64,000 nt of DNA from Bacteroides sp. (GCA_015060765.1 SUXW01000001.1:1-64000), one strand, 5' to 3'. Positions 37,141 to 47,299 are shown, counted from the stretch's first letter. The notes: generated by a model not told the origin, from the sequence alone. Numbers and translations are program-made.

Positions 37141-40047
37141 TTACTGGAATAGTACATCGTTTTCGTTAAAGAGCCTCTTTTCATTCAATTTAATGACTTT
37201 TCCCAATTGTTCCAATTGTTTGATGTCAATTTCTTTAGGATTACCTACTATGCCGATAACGATAGGCTTTCCTTTTAGTTGGGTGTTATAAAAATCAACT
37301 ATGTCTTGGAAAGTTAATTGATCAATCATCGGTAACATCTCTTTTGTCGGGTCTTCTGTATATCCCTGCAATTTCCATCTGGCTATCTGTTGACTGAGTG
37401 AACGGAAGTCAAGTTGGTTGGATAGAGCTGCTTGACGTAGATAACTTTTGATGTTTTCAATTCTCTCTGGGCGCTCTGGCATATTCGACAATAGACTCAT
37501 GTAAAGCTTTACAGCGTCTATTGCTTTGTCATTTTGAGTTCCTACATAACCGGAAAAATAAACTTTCGATCCGGGGAGTCCTTCAGAAGTAACCATTCCG
37601 TATGCAGTGTAGGCCATTGAATTCTTTTCTCTTATTTCGTTCATAATCAATCCACTGAATCCTCCACTCATGTATTGATTGAAAGCGCTGTTCTTTACTC
37701 GAAGTTCTTTTTGATAATCTCCCATTGGAATATAAAAATAGATCTGGCTTTGTTGGGCATCGTTGTTAGGAATGAAATATACGGTGTTTTCAGAATATTC
37801 CTTCATTTTCTTGATAGTCGGAGAAGTGGTAGGCTTTTCTCCGGCGACTAATGGAAGAGAATGACTTAATATCTGATATACAGTTTCAAAAGGTAATGTT
37901 CCGGAATAATGTATTTCGGCTGCATATTTGATAGCGTCATTGATATTTCCTGTTAATTCAGAAATATTCATGTATACTAGTTCTTTGTCTGTCAGTTCTT
38001 TCCGATAAATGGATTCGTCGCCATACATCATGAATTGGTTCAATGCGGAAGCCAATTGGTTTACATTGTCTTTACGGACTGCACGTGTTCCTGCTGCACT
38101 ACCTATTAGACTGTTCATTTGTTTTTCGTCCAAACCGGGCATCAACAATTGGCGGGTTAAAAGTATACATGCATCCTGTAATGTGTTTTCGTAACCACGT
38201 AAAGTAACATAGAGATAATCTTCGTCTGCTTGAACGTTACAGGTTGCATGGAGCTTACTCATTTCTTCTTTTAATTGCTGGGGAGTCTGATTACCTAAAA
38301 TACCGGCATTGGCCATCAAACTTGCAGCATATCCTAACTTAGGAAGCACTTCTGTACCTACCCCGTATTTCAAGACTAAAGTGAACACATCGTTTTCTAC
38401 GTTCTTCGTATAATATACTCGAGAATAATCGTTCAGTTTACGTTCTTGCACATTACTCCAGTCAATGAACTTTTCTGCCATAGCATTGGTTGCCATATTC
38501 TTGAACTGCTGTGCGTAGAGTGATGACTTTCCAACAGGAGGGTCAATCGGTTTGTAATCTGGCTTCTTGATGTTTTCGGATTTGTCTGGTTTGCCTGTTT
38601 CGTTAAACATAACAATGTAATTGTCATTCAGGTATTCTTTGGCAACCCGTTTGATGTCGTCAATAGAAACATTCATGACTACATTCTTATAGTCGAGAGC
38701 TTTTGATAAATCCTTTTCGTTGATGAAAGCCTCCATCAATAGTTGCGCCTTATAATCATTTGATTCCATCTGTAAATCAAAATCCCGGCATAGATTCACT
38801 TTGATTGCTTCAACTACCCAAGGTTCGAATTCACCGGCAGCTACTTGCTCAATAGCTTTCAATAATTTTTTCTCTACACTTCTGTTGGACTCGAAACGTC
38901 GTTGGGCTTCGTCGTAGTAGGGGATGGCTTGTATCAAACTACGTCCTTGTTCTCGGAAAGCAAGTAAAGAAGCATTTCCTCCTTGCAAATCACCATCCAC
39001 CACCAATTTGTCTAATGTTCCAGTGGAACTGCTGTTGCTAAGTAGACGTAAGCAAATATCGAGTGCCACTTCATCCGGATGACCTGCTTTTACACCATTG
39101 TAGACCATTACGACAGATGGGTATTGCGAAAATTTAGTTGTATATTGGTTGCGCCCTTTTATAATTACATCTTGATATTCCTTACGTTGGGGGGTAGCCT
39201 TGGCTTGCAATTTACCGAAAGCTGCAGCTATACGTCCCATAATTTTTCTCGTTTCAACTTTCCCCACTAAAATCAGGGCCATGTTTTCGGGGGTATACCA
39301 ATCTTCGTAGTACTTGATGAGTTGACTGAGACGAGGATTTTTCAAATGTTCTCCTAAACCGATGATAGAACGTGAATAAGGATGCCCGGGAAAAGCTTTT
39401 TCAAAAACGAAATTACTCAATCGGGTGCTTGGATTGTCATTTCCACGGTTGAATTCTTCGTATACCGTTTCTAATTCACTTTGGAAAGTGCGGAAAACTG
39501 GATTCACAAACCGCTCGGATGAAATTTCCAACCATTTGTTGATTTGGTATGGAGGGAAAGTGTTATAATAAACCGTATAGTCCCATGATGTACCGGCATT
39601 CAATCCGGTTCCTCCCATACCTTCTATAAGTTCCGAAAATTCATTAGAGAGACTTATCTTACCGGCTTCAACAGTCAAATGGTTGATTTCCTTGCTGATA
39701 CTTTCTTTTTTGATAGGATCGGCCTCTTCAGCCATTTCATCATATTTAGCAATAATCTGTTCATATAATGGCTTTTCTTTTTCCCAATCCAAAGCGCCAA
39801 TCTTTTGGGTCCCTTTAAATAGAACATGCTCTAAATAGTGCGCTAAACCCGTATATTGTTCGGGGTCGTTTACCGAACCGGTTCTTACTACCACTTGTCC
39901 TAACACATCGGTTTTGGTTGAATCTTCCCATACAAATACCGACATACCATTTTTAAGTCTGAATGCCTTCAGACCTTGCGCATCAACTTGTCCTATATTA
40001 TAGCAAACAAGCAATACTAAAAGCCATAGAGTGTTTCTAAGTTTCAT
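37141..40047 (-). CDS. M16 family zinc peptidase (pitrilysin-like), secreted
   Basis: A 968-residue protein with a signal peptide ending at VDAQ (about residue 24). The inverted zinc motif HYLEH (His70, Glu73, His74) is followed by the distal Glu in ETVYEEFNRG. Four M16 half-domains fit the length. M16 enzymes clip peptides in a closed chamber, and members occur in the periplasm of Bacteroidales. It follows the M64 gene by 39 bp and probably belongs to the left SusC/SusD cassette, where it could finish off imported peptides. That link is inference. Confidence 0.9.
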   Translation of the reverse strand: MKLRNTLWLLVLLVCYNIGQVDAQGLKAFRLKNGMSVFVWEDSTKTDVLGQVVVRTGSVNDPEQYTGLAHYLEHVLFKGTQKIGALDWEKEKPLYEQIIAKYDEMAEEADPIKKESISKEINHLTVEAGKISLSNEFSELIEGMGGTGLNAGTSWDYTVYYNTFPPYQINKWLEISSERFVNPVFRTFQSELETVYEEFNRGNDNPSTRLSNFVFEKAFPGHPYSRSIIGLGEHLKNPRLSQLIKYYEDWYTPENMALILVGKVETRKIMGRIAAAFGKLQAKATPQRKEYQDVIIKGRNQYTTKFSQYPSVVMVYNGVKAGHPDEVALDICLRLLSNSSSTGTLDKLVVDGDLQGGNASLLAFREQGRSLIQAIPYYDEAQRRFESNRSVEKKLLKAIEQVAAGEFEPWVVEAIKVNLCRDFDLQMESNDYKAQLLMEAFINEKDLSKALDYKNVVMNVSIDDIKRVAKEYLNDNYIVMFNETGKPDKSENIKKPDYKPIDPPVGKSSLYAQQFKNMATNAMAEKFIDWSNVQERKLNDYSRVYYTKNVENDVFTLVLKYGVGTEVLPKLGYAASLMANAGILGNQTPQQLKEEMSKLHATCNVQADEDYLYVTLRGYENTLQDACILLTRQLLMPGLDEKQMNSLIGSAAGTRAVRKDNVNQLASALNQFMMYGDESIYRKELTDKELVYMNISELTGNINDAIKYAAEIHYSGTLPFETVYQILSHSLPLVAGEKPTTSPTIKKMKEYSENTVYFIPNNDAQQSQIYFYIPMGDYQKELRVKNSAFNQYMSGGFSGLIMNEIREKNSMAYTAYGMVTSEGLPGSKVYFSGYVGTQNDKAIDAVKLYMSLLSNMPERPERIENIKSYLRQAALSNQLDFRSLSQQIARWKLQGYTEDPTKEMLPMIDQLTFQDIVDFYNTQLKGKPIVIGIVGNPKEIDIKQLEQLGKVIKLNEKRLFNENDVLFQ

Positions 40048-40086
40048 AATTATTTATTATACATTGATTTTTATTAGATTACGTCA

Positions 40087-41799
40087 TTAATAACTACCTA
40101 TCATCAATGGACGATTCACGAATTGAGGGGAAGGTAATGTTGGCAAAATTTCGTTTGTTGTACCTCTTGCATTCACGTTTCGTGATTGTGGCAAGTGCGC
40201 AAGATCAAATTTTGCAAACTCTTCGAAATCGTATCGCCATTCATTCCCGTGAGCTAATTTCATGATACGTTTGTATATGGCTTCGCGTGAGGGGGCATTG
40301 AAACCATGCATATTACTGCGCATCATACTTTCATTGGTTGGACGGTATGCTCCTCTCCAATAGGTACATGCTCCTTCGTATACGCCTAATTCTTCTCCAT
40401 TTGGATCTTTGCCTTGGTAACGGGTATCATTAAGAAAATTTTTCCAGAGAACGGTCTCTCGATTGTTGGTGAAATCCACATTCATAGCCCATCCCATTTG
40501 TTGCATATTTTTATACCGTTCTATAGTACTTGCAGGTATTACTCCTTGACTTTCATAAGAATATTCATCCAATAATTTGGTAAATCCGTGACCTATACAT
40601 TCATGACAGAGTACGCGACGGAAGTTCTCGCTATCCATACCTTCGATAATTGGGCAATATCCTATTGCAAATTCGGTTGTAGCTCCCCATTGGTTAGTAA
40701 AACCAAAGAAAGTTGTACCTGCATATGCATTGGTGTTGAGTATGACAATAGCCAAAGTCTCGTCCAATAGTGACGGGTTTGCTGCCAATTCCGGTACTAC
40801 ATTTGCATATGTCGCTACCATATCATGGTTGCCGCTAATTCCTGTGCTTCCATTTCCTTCCAGAACGCATGCAAATTTTGTACTGTATCCACTTCCAAAA
40901 GCATTGTTTTGTGATACGGCTGTTACTGCCCATACATCAAAGTATTCGCGTAATGAACGAACGGGTTCTTCGGTAAAAAACAATTCCATACCTCTGTTCA
41001 TCACTTCCAAATAATACTCACTTGCAATGTCTGTATCAAGGAATCCATCCCCCATAAAAACCAAAGGCACTCCATTTCCTTTAGTATGCTTTTGTAGTAC
41101 ATGTACTTTTTTATCTCCTGTGACATAATCCATGGATGTACCTACAGAAGCTTTTTCTTGAACTATAGAAATGATGGGCGACTGTAGCAGTACATTGTTG
41201 TTATTGTCTATAGCTTGGATTTGCAATTTAGCGGTTCGTTCTTCAAAACTTCTATTCGTTTCTACTTTGATTGTAATGCTTCCATCCTGTAAGGCACGTT
41301 GGCTGGTTTGGGGCAATGTAATCCACGATGGTATATCTTTTTCGTTTAGTTTTAGTTGTGCACCTATTATATTAGTATTGTATTCAATGATACAATCTCC
41401 GCCTGAAGCATTTATATTATAGGTGCTGGATTTCAGATTGATGACGTCAATGGCGTCCTGCTTGATTGTTATATTTTTGCTTATCCCTTCCGAAGTGATG
41501 GTTAATGTGGCAGTACGTACTTCGCCGGTACGGTTTTCTTCTTTTGCCAATATGTTTATGGATGCATTTCCTGATTCTCCTTTGGTTGGAGACGCTACTA
41601 ACCAGGTTGCATCTACTTTTGCTTGCCATGCGAAGGTAGAAGTGAAAGATACAGAAACTTTCGAGTTTATTTCTGCACTCATCATATATTCATTACCGGA
41701 TACGGTAATTTCGGGCTTGGGGTCCTCATCGCTGGAACAAGCGGAGAACCATATTGGCAGAGCAACCAATAAAATCATGCGGAAGAGTTTTGTTCTCAT
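40087..41799 (-). CDS. M64-family metallopeptidase lipoprotein with BACON-like domains
   Basis: A 570-residue lipoprotein; lipobox FSAC near residue 21, then SSDEDP, an acidic stretch typical of surface export. Residues about 30-215 look like two BACON-type Ig domains (TFAWQAKVDATWL, VRTATLTITSEGISKNITIKQ). From about 240 it is an IgA-peptidase M64 domain with the zinc motif HECIGHGFTKLLDEY (first His about 399). The motif fits the HExxGHGFxKLxDEY form seen in Bacteroidales members. It could cut host or dietary glycoproteins at the cell surface. A terminator-like hairpin separates it from the lipoprotein gene upstream. Confidence 0.87.
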   Translation of the reverse strand: MRTKLFRMILLVALPIWFSACSSDEDPKPEITVSGNEYMMSAEINSKVSVSFTSTFAWQAKVDATWLVASPTKGESGNASINILAKEENRTGEVRTATLTITSEGISKNITIKQDAIDVINLKSSTYNINASGGDCIIEYNTNIIGAQLKLNEKDIPSWITLPQTSQRALQDGSITIKVETNRSFEERTAKLQIQAIDNNNNVLLQSPIISIVQEKASVGTSMDYVTGDKKVHVLQKHTKGNGVPLVFMGDGFLDTDIASEYYLEVMNRGMELFFTEEPVRSLREYFDVWAVTAVSQNNAFGSGYSTKFACVLEGNGSTGISGNHDMVATYANVVPELAANPSLLDETLAIVILNTNAYAGTTFFGFTNQWGATTEFAIGYCPIIEGMDSENFRRVLCHECIGHGFTKLLDEYSYESQGVIPASTIERYKNMQQMGWAMNVDFTNNRETVLWKNFLNDTRYQGKDPNGEELGVYEGACTYWRGAYRPTNESMMRSNMHGFNAPSREAIYKRIMKLAHGNEWRYDFEEFAKFDLAHLPQSRNVNARGTTNEILPTLPSPQFVNRPLMIGSY

Positions 41800-41833
41800 A
41801 GCTGTAATATATTTTCAGTTATTTTATGTCAAG

Positions 41834-41859
41834 AAAGGGTGTCCATTCGGACACCCTTT
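41834..41859 (-). terminator. Hairpin/terminator within the left cassette
   Basis: Perfect 11-bp stem AAAGGGTGTCC, loop ATTC, GGACACCCTTT, between the Calx-beta-like lipoprotein gene and the M64 gene. The T tract after it on the minus strand is short, so it may reduce rather than stop read-through. Confidence 0.7.
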
Positions 41860-41883
41860 TATTTATAAACCGATGTCTTTGGT

Positions 41884-42765
41884 TTATTTCTTGGTGAGTG
41901 TTACTGGTACGAATGTACCGTCGTCATCAACGTAAGATACAAATGCTTCAAAGAATCCTGCGGAAACTCTTACGCCAATACCATAGTCTTCGTCCAGATT
42001 TAATTTGATTATACCATTTTCAAATACACCTGTAATATCATTTTTGCCAGTTAAGACACTACCTGCAGACCAATCTACAAATGTCATGACAAAGTAAATT
42101 GGGCCATATGAACTGTGATTGCCAATGGTTTGGTACCCTGGAATTGTAACATTATATTTCTTCCCTGGTTCTATTTCTTCCAAATTCATCTGCAATATAC
42201 CATAATCACATTCCAGATATGCTTTGTCGGTTACTCCTTCTTCCATGCTCAACACGAATTTCATAGAACCGACAGCACCATCGAACGGGCTATATCCTTT
42301 TAATGTATATGTACCTTCCAATGGATTGTTTTCCTTCAATTCTACAGTACAAGTCTTGTTGCCACCTAAAGTAGCACCCTTAACTTCCGTAATTTCAAAA
42401 GTAATGGTACGACCAGCTTCGATGGCATCGTTTGCCAAATCTACTAAATGAACTTCCAAATTTACCGATTCTGTTTCTGCTGGAAGTACAAAGTTTTCGG
42501 TAGTTACAATTACATCCTTGTCCAGTTCGTAGTTTTCAGAACTGCTAATCATCTTGGCTGTTACAAGGATGTCGCCGTTGTGTTCGCCTGTTACGGTAAT
42601 AGGAATTTCTACCATGGTAGTACTTTCTTTTACCTGCATATTTGCACTTTGGAACTCTACGGTTGCATTGCCCGAGTTCATCGGTGCATCGTCATCGTCG
42701 CTACAAGCAACGAACGACAATGGCAACATGCATATTGCTAATAATTTCCAATATTTCATATTCAA
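41884..42765 (-). CDS. Surface lipoprotein with Calx-beta-like domain, left cassette
   Basis: A 293-residue lipoprotein with lipobox SFVAC (about residue 21) followed by SDDDD, an acidic export signal for the cell surface. Residues about 30-145 resemble a Calx-beta-like fold (VEFQSANMQVKESTTMVEIP and AIEAGRTITFEITEV). The C-terminal half is a beta-rich domain I do not recognise. It is 14 bp after susD in the left cassette, the usual place for a surface glycan- or protein-binding partner of SusCD. Its ligand is unknown. Confidence 0.75.
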   Translation of the reverse strand: MNMKYWKLLAICMLPLSFVACSDDDDAPMNSGNATVEFQSANMQVKESTTMVEIPITVTGEHNGDILVTAKMISSSENYELDKDVIVTTENFVLPAETESVNLEVHLVDLANDAIEAGRTITFEITEVKGATLGGNKTCTVELKENNPLEGTYTLKGYSPFDGAVGSMKFVLSMEEGVTDKAYLECDYGILQMNLEEIEPGKKYNVTIPGYQTIGNHSSYGPIYFVMTFVDWSAGSVLTGKNDITGVFENGIIKLNLDEDYGIGVRVSAGFFEAFVSYVDDDGTFVPVTLTKK

Positions 42766-42779
42766 ATTGTTTTAATAGA

Positions 42780-44324
42780 TTAATAACCCGGATTTTGCTG
42801 ATCCTTGATTTGTGGATTAGAGTCTGTTTCAGACTTAGGTATAGGCCATACCATACGGAAATCGTTGGCTGCTTTGTCCAATGCAGTTGTTTGTTCAGCA
42901 CCTGGTAACAAAGTTAAGGCCGCATCTTGGTAACTATTATTACGATTTACACCTTGTCCCCAACGCTTCAAGTCTACCAAACGGAAACCTTCACCAACCA
43001 ATTCTTTGTGACGTTCGTCTTGAACTTCAACCATCAACAAGTTTGCACTGTTGAATTCCTTTTCAGTATAGCTGGCAATACGACTCTTCTTCAAGGCGTT
43101 CAAGTATTTTCCACCTTCTGCGCTGTTGCCTTGTGCAGCGTATGCTTCAGCAGCAATCAAGTATTGTTCTGCAATGCGGAACGGCTTGGATTTGTTGGTA
43201 TAGTGGTTGTCTACATTTACTACAGTGTAAATGTCAGGGTTACCCGGATACTTGTTGAACATGTACACATAACCTTCAGCACCTGTTGATACTGTCAGTT
43301 TGAACGGTGTATAGAATGCTTGGAAACGGATGTCATCAGCAGTGTGGAGTTCAATCAATTTCCAAGAAGGAAGGAAGTCTGTTCTTACCTGGCTTGGATC
43401 TTGCTTGTATTGTCCCCAGAACATAGTACCGGTAGAGCTACCCAATTCGTCAGCACTCATATAGATTTGCCACATTACTTCTGTACCCATGTCGGTTGAC
43501 CACATGCTTGCAAACTGTGCAGCGTCGCTAATCAAAGGATACTTGCCTGCATTAATCAATGAAGTTGAAGCTGTAGCGGCAGTCGTATAGTCCTTCATCT
43601 GCAAAGCTGCACGAGCCTTCAAGGCGGTTACCACATCCTGAGAAATGTAGTTGATAGCTTGTTGACCTTTGGCAACAATCAATTCAGGATTTACAAAAGC
43701 TGACGCATCATTGATGTCACTCATAATTTGTGCATAAGTATCTTTCATAGAAGAACGGCCCAAATATGTAGAGGCATCAGAAGACGGTGCGTAAGTCAAT
43801 TGTAAGGGCAATCCAAAGTCTGAATCAGCTGAAGCTGCATCGTATGCCTTACAGAAAAGACCTGCCAATTGCAAGTAGGAATAAGCTCTGGTGAAGTATG
43901 CTTCGCCCACGTATGCTTCGATGATAGGCATATCTTCTTCTTCGATTACATCGCTGTCCTTGATCTTATTGTAAGAATCAATGAAATAGTTACAACGGGC
44001 AATCAAAGTATAATAAGTAGACCAGAATGCTTCAATGTTACCGTCATTGGGTTGGAAATCCCAACGGTATTGGTTACCATAACTGTTTGAATAGTCTGCT
44101 GTAGCCAAGAAGTCATCGCATTGGAATTCCGGAGTCAGGATATAACCACCTGTAGTGATGGAGCGATAGTAAGAATACAGACCGACTCTTGCACTTGCAA
44201 AGTCGTTGAGAGTAGTCATGTATTTTGACTCTTCAACAGCGTTGTACGGATATTTCTCCATGTCGCAGGAAGAAACTCCGAAAGCAAGCAATGCTGCCGC
44301 TAAAAATGTATATATCTTTTTCAT
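42780..44324 (-). CDS. SusD/RagB-family lipoprotein, left cassette
   Basis: A 514-residue outer-membrane lipoprotein with lipobox VSSC (about residue 20). It has the SusD layout: an N-terminal TPR-like region (EAFWSTYYTLIARCNYFIDS), EAYFTRAYSYLQLA, and the C-terminal block ELVGEGFRLVDLKRWGQG and VWPIPKSE. SusD proteins cap the partner SusC transporter and hand it the substrate. It lies 25 bp after the SusC body. In the present orientation it appears to have no promoter of its own, so it is probably off together with that SusC. Confidence 0.96.
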   Translation of the reverse strand: MKKIYTFLAAALLAFGVSSCDMEKYPYNAVEESKYMTTLNDFASARVGLYSYYRSITTGGYILTPEFQCDDFLATADYSNSYGNQYRWDFQPNDGNIEAFWSTYYTLIARCNYFIDSYNKIKDSDVIEEEDMPIIEAYVGEAYFTRAYSYLQLAGLFCKAYDAASADSDFGLPLQLTYAPSSDASTYLGRSSMKDTYAQIMSDINDASAFVNPELIVAKGQQAINYISQDVVTALKARAALQMKDYTTAATASTSLINAGKYPLISDAAQFASMWSTDMGTEVMWQIYMSADELGSSTGTMFWGQYKQDPSQVRTDFLPSWKLIELHTADDIRFQAFYTPFKLTVSTGAEGYVYMFNKYPGNPDIYTVVNVDNHYTNKSKPFRIAEQYLIAAEAYAAQGNSAEGGKYLNALKKSRIASYTEKEFNSANLLMVEVQDERHKELVGEGFRLVDLKRWGQGVNRNNSYQDAALTLLPGAEQTTALDKAANDFRMVWPIPKSETDSNPQIKDQQNPGY

Positions 44325-44349
44325 CTTATAATTCAGTTTTAATTAATGC

Positions 44350-47103
44350 TTAGAATGAAAGTTCCAAACCAAATGAATACTGCTTGGTATTCGGATAGTT
44401 ACCCAATTGGAAAGCGGTGTCAACTTCTGGGTCATAGCCTCTATAGTCTGTTACGGTCAAGAGGTTACGTCCTACGAAGAATATCTTAGCACCTTCCATA
44501 AAGCCTGTCTTCTTCATCCATTTAGTGGGGAATGTGTAGCTTACAGTAAGGTTCTTCATACGCATGAATGAAGCATTTTCCAACAAGTGGGTATCGAATT
44601 GCATCGGAGAGTCCGGACAAGAAATATGGGTGATGTCGCCCGGCTTTTGCCACATGTTCATCATTTCGGTTGTCTGGTTGTTCTGTGCTGCAAATTGTGG
44701 GTTTTCAGTAAACCAACGTTCATTGTTAGTCATATATTGACCCAACATGAATGAAAAGTCTGCACTTACAGAGATACCGTTCCAGCTGAAACGAGTTCCG
44801 AAACCGCCCGACCATGGAGCAAAACGTTGCTTACCGGTAAATACCTGGTCGTCTTCAGAATAAACCTTAGTCAAGTTGCCATTCTTGTCGTACCACATAT
44901 TGTAACCGTCACGAGGGTCTACACCTGCCCATTTGGTGTAATACCATTCATATAACGGCTTTCCTACTTGCAATTTGAAGTCACCGATAACGTGTTCATC
45001 ACGGCCGAAGAACAATTCGGTAATTTCATTCTTGTTGTAGCTTATATTGGCAGATACACTCCAGTCGAATCCTTTTAAATCTTTCAAAATGTCAACATTA
45101 GCAGTAACTTCTACACCACGGTTACGCATGCTGGCGATGTTACCCCAACCACCGCTGAAACCAGTAGTATGAGAGTAAGGGATTTCCATCAACATATCTT
45201 CGATGTCGCGGTTGTAAAGGTCAACTTCCAGATTCACACGGTCAAAGAAACGAGCGCTGATACCGATGTTGGTAGACTTGGCAACTTCCCATGTCAAATC
45301 AGGGTTAGCTGGATTGGCTACGGCAGTACCTGAAACGCCTCCATACATCGGACCTGTACCAATCAAACCGTATGCCATATAAGGGCTCAAACCGGATGAG
45401 TTACCTACAGAACCGTAGCTGACTTTGAGTTGCAAATCATTCAACCAATCTACGTCATCCAAGAATGATTCTTTCTTGATGTCCCACATTGCACCTGCCG
45501 ACCAGAAATTACCCCATTGGCTATTCAAACCAAAGAGTGAGGAACCGTCGCGACGGAAAGACAAGTCAAGGAAATATTTGTCGTCATAATTGTAACTTGC
45601 AGTACCGAAATATGAATTGAATACTGTTTCAGTCTTTGAATGAGTCGGCAAATTAGGTGTTGAAGCAGCGCTCATCAATGTCAAACGGGTATCTGTCAAA
45701 CCGTCTACTGTGACTCTGAATGAGTGGTTCTTAGTGATGATAGATTCCTGACCTACCAAGAATGTGAAGCTATGGTCGCTAGCCAACTTGAACTTATACT
45801 CAGCAGTGTTGGTATAAGTAAATGCATAATAACGTTGGAATGATTCGTTGGCCGAACCGTTTCCTTCAAATGGACCGGTAGGCAAAGCTACGCCCGATGC
45901 ACGATAGTCGAATGCTTCTACAGCTTGAGCTGCGCGGATATTCAATCCTTTAATCGGATTGATATTTACGAATGTGTTACCGTTTACACGAACCATATCT
46001 TTAGAAGACGGTTGGATTTCTGAAAGATAATAAGGGTTGTAGTAACCCAACTTGTCAAAATAATCCAAGCGTTCACCGTAGCCGGTAAAATTACCATTGT
46101 CGTCCTTCAAAATTTCATAATAGCTTTGATCAGGACGATAAGTACGGGCTGCAAATACCTTATTATATACAGAATTGGAAGTACCTCCAAATGCAGTAGT
46201 ACCATATTTCTGATAAGAAACGTTCAAGTTGGCTCCTACCTTGATCCATTTGTTGACATTGGCGTCAATGTTGGCACGCAATGTTTCACGGCGCATGTTG
46301 GAGTCGTCCATGATACCTTCTGCTTGATAGTGGCCGAATGACAAATAGTAGTTTACTACTTCTGTACCACCTGTTACGTTCAAGTCTACTTGTGAAGTAG
46401 GAGCTGTACCGCCGAAGAATACATCTGTCCAGTCTGTAGAGATGCCATTATCAATATAGAAATTCTTTTCAGCTTGGAATGCAGCGTTGTTCACCATGGA
46501 TGGATCCAGGATTTCCTGGAAATTCAACCATTGTTCTGCGTTCATCATAGGCATTTTGTTGCCGGTCATCTTTGAAAGACCATATTGTGCACTAAGAGTA
46601 ACTTTTGCTTTCTGGCCTCTCTTACCTTTCTTGGAAGTCAATACAACAACACCATTGGCTGCGCGAGAACCATAAATAGCTGTAGAAGAAGCATCTTTCA
46701 ATACGGTCATACTTTCGATGTCGTTCGGGTTCAAGGCAGTGAAAGCACCAGATGAAATAGGAGAACCGTCGAGGATGAACAAAGGCTCTGAACTACCGGA
46801 AATGGAACTTACACCACGCAAACGCATATTTACTGATTCGCTGGGCTCACCACTCGGAGTAAATACTTGCAAACCGGCAACTTGTCCTTGCAGAGCATCG
46901 GCAACATTGGCAACTGGTTTCTTTTCAAATTTTTCACCGCTTACAGCTGTTACAGCACCTACTACGGATCCAATTTTTTTACCAGTACCGTATCCGGTTA
47001 CAACCAATTCTTCCATTACCTCTGTATCGGGTTTTAAAACGATACTAACGTTTTGCTTTACAGGAATTTCCTGCACCTTCATACCGATAAACGAAATAAC
47101 CAA
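44350..47103 (-). CDS. SusC-family TonB-dependent transporter body lacking its N-terminus (silent half of a switch)
   Basis: An intact frame of 917 residues coding for the plug (SGYGTGKKIG region, QGQVAGLQVFTPSGEPSES) and 22-strand barrel of a SusC transporter, ending in the usual aromatic FGLELSF. It lacks a start codon, signal peptide and the first part of the carboxypeptidase-like domain. Upstream of the nominal TTG at 47103 the frame runs as ISSAKT to an in-frame stop at 47152-47154 with no ATG. The loss occurs exactly at the 32-bp inverted repeat shared with the complete susC at 49262. After inversion it would gain that gene's 67-residue N-terminus to make a protein of about 989 residues. 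No frameshift breaks the body, which argues for a stored gene, not decay. Confidence 0.93.
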   Translation of the reverse strand: MVISFIGMKVQEIPVKQNVSIVLKPDTEVMEELVVTGYGTGKKIGSVVGAVTAVSGEKFEKKPVANVADALQGQVAGLQVFTPSGEPSESVNMRLRGVSSISGSSEPLFILDGSPISSGAFTALNPNDIESMTVLKDASSTAIYGSRAANGVVVLTSKKGKRGQKAKVTLSAQYGLSKMTGNKMPMMNAEQWLNFQEILDPSMVNNAAFQAEKNFYIDNGISTDWTDVFFGGTAPTSQVDLNVTGGTEVVNYYLSFGHYQAEGIMDDSNMRRETLRANIDANVNKWIKVGANLNVSYQKYGTTAFGGTSNSVYNKVFAARTYRPDQSYYEILKDDNGNFTGYGERLDYFDKLGYYNPYYLSEIQPSSKDMVRVNGNTFVNINPIKGLNIRAAQAVEAFDYRASGVALPTGPFEGNGSANESFQRYYAFTYTNTAEYKFKLASDHSFTFLVGQESIITKNHSFRVTVDGLTDTRLTLMSAASTPNLPTHSKTETVFNSYFGTASYNYDDKYFLDLSFRRDGSSLFGLNSQWGNFWSAGAMWDIKKESFLDDVDWLNDLQLKVSYGSVGNSSGLSPYMAYGLIGTGPMYGGVSGTAVANPANPDLTWEVAKSTNIGISARFFDRVNLEVDLYNRDIEDMLMEIPYSHTTGFSGGWGNIASMRNRGVEVTANVDILKDLKGFDWSVSANISYNKNEITELFFGRDEHVIGDFKLQVGKPLYEWYYTKWAGVDPRDGYNMWYDKNGNLTKVYSEDDQVFTGKQRFAPWSGGFGTRFSWNGISVSADFSFMLGQYMTNNERWFTENPQFAAQNNQTTEMMNMWQKPGDITHISCPDSPMQFDTHLLENASFMRMKNLTVSYTFPTKWMKKTGFMEGAKIFFVGRNLLTVTDYRGYDPEVDTAFQLGNYPNTKQYSFGLELSF

Positions 47104-47118
47104 AGTCTTTGCGGAACT
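47087..47118 (-). repeat. Left inverted repeat of the susC switch (IRL)
   Basis: A 32-bp sequence identical to 49463-49494 on the opposite strand. Read on the minus strand it begins AGTTCCGCAA and ends TTTCGTTTAT, coding SSAKTLVISF in the same frame as the right copy. It contains a short palindrome, CAAAGACTTTG, at 47101-47111. Identity stops at both edges: one base further inside the segment differs, and one base further into the gene differs before a short GGT match. Confidence 0.95.
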
Positions 47119-47299
47119 AATCCAGCCCTCAATAATTTGATAATCAACTATTTATATTTTATTATTCTTTTTGATAGCAAGTGCGGGGGAGTATGCGAGG
47201 AGCAGTTTTGTTTTTTTCTTTTCTACTTAAGTTCTACTCCATAATACATTTTTAAAAAGTACGAACTTCCATTAAATAAACTATACAGGAGAAAAGTTT

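Noticed and set aside
44350-47103. Left susC considered as a pseudogene or an assembly or sequencing error
   Set aside because: The truncation falls exactly at a perfect in-frame inverted repeat shared with the complete susC, next to a recombinase, and the body is uninterrupted. A silent invertible allele explains this better.
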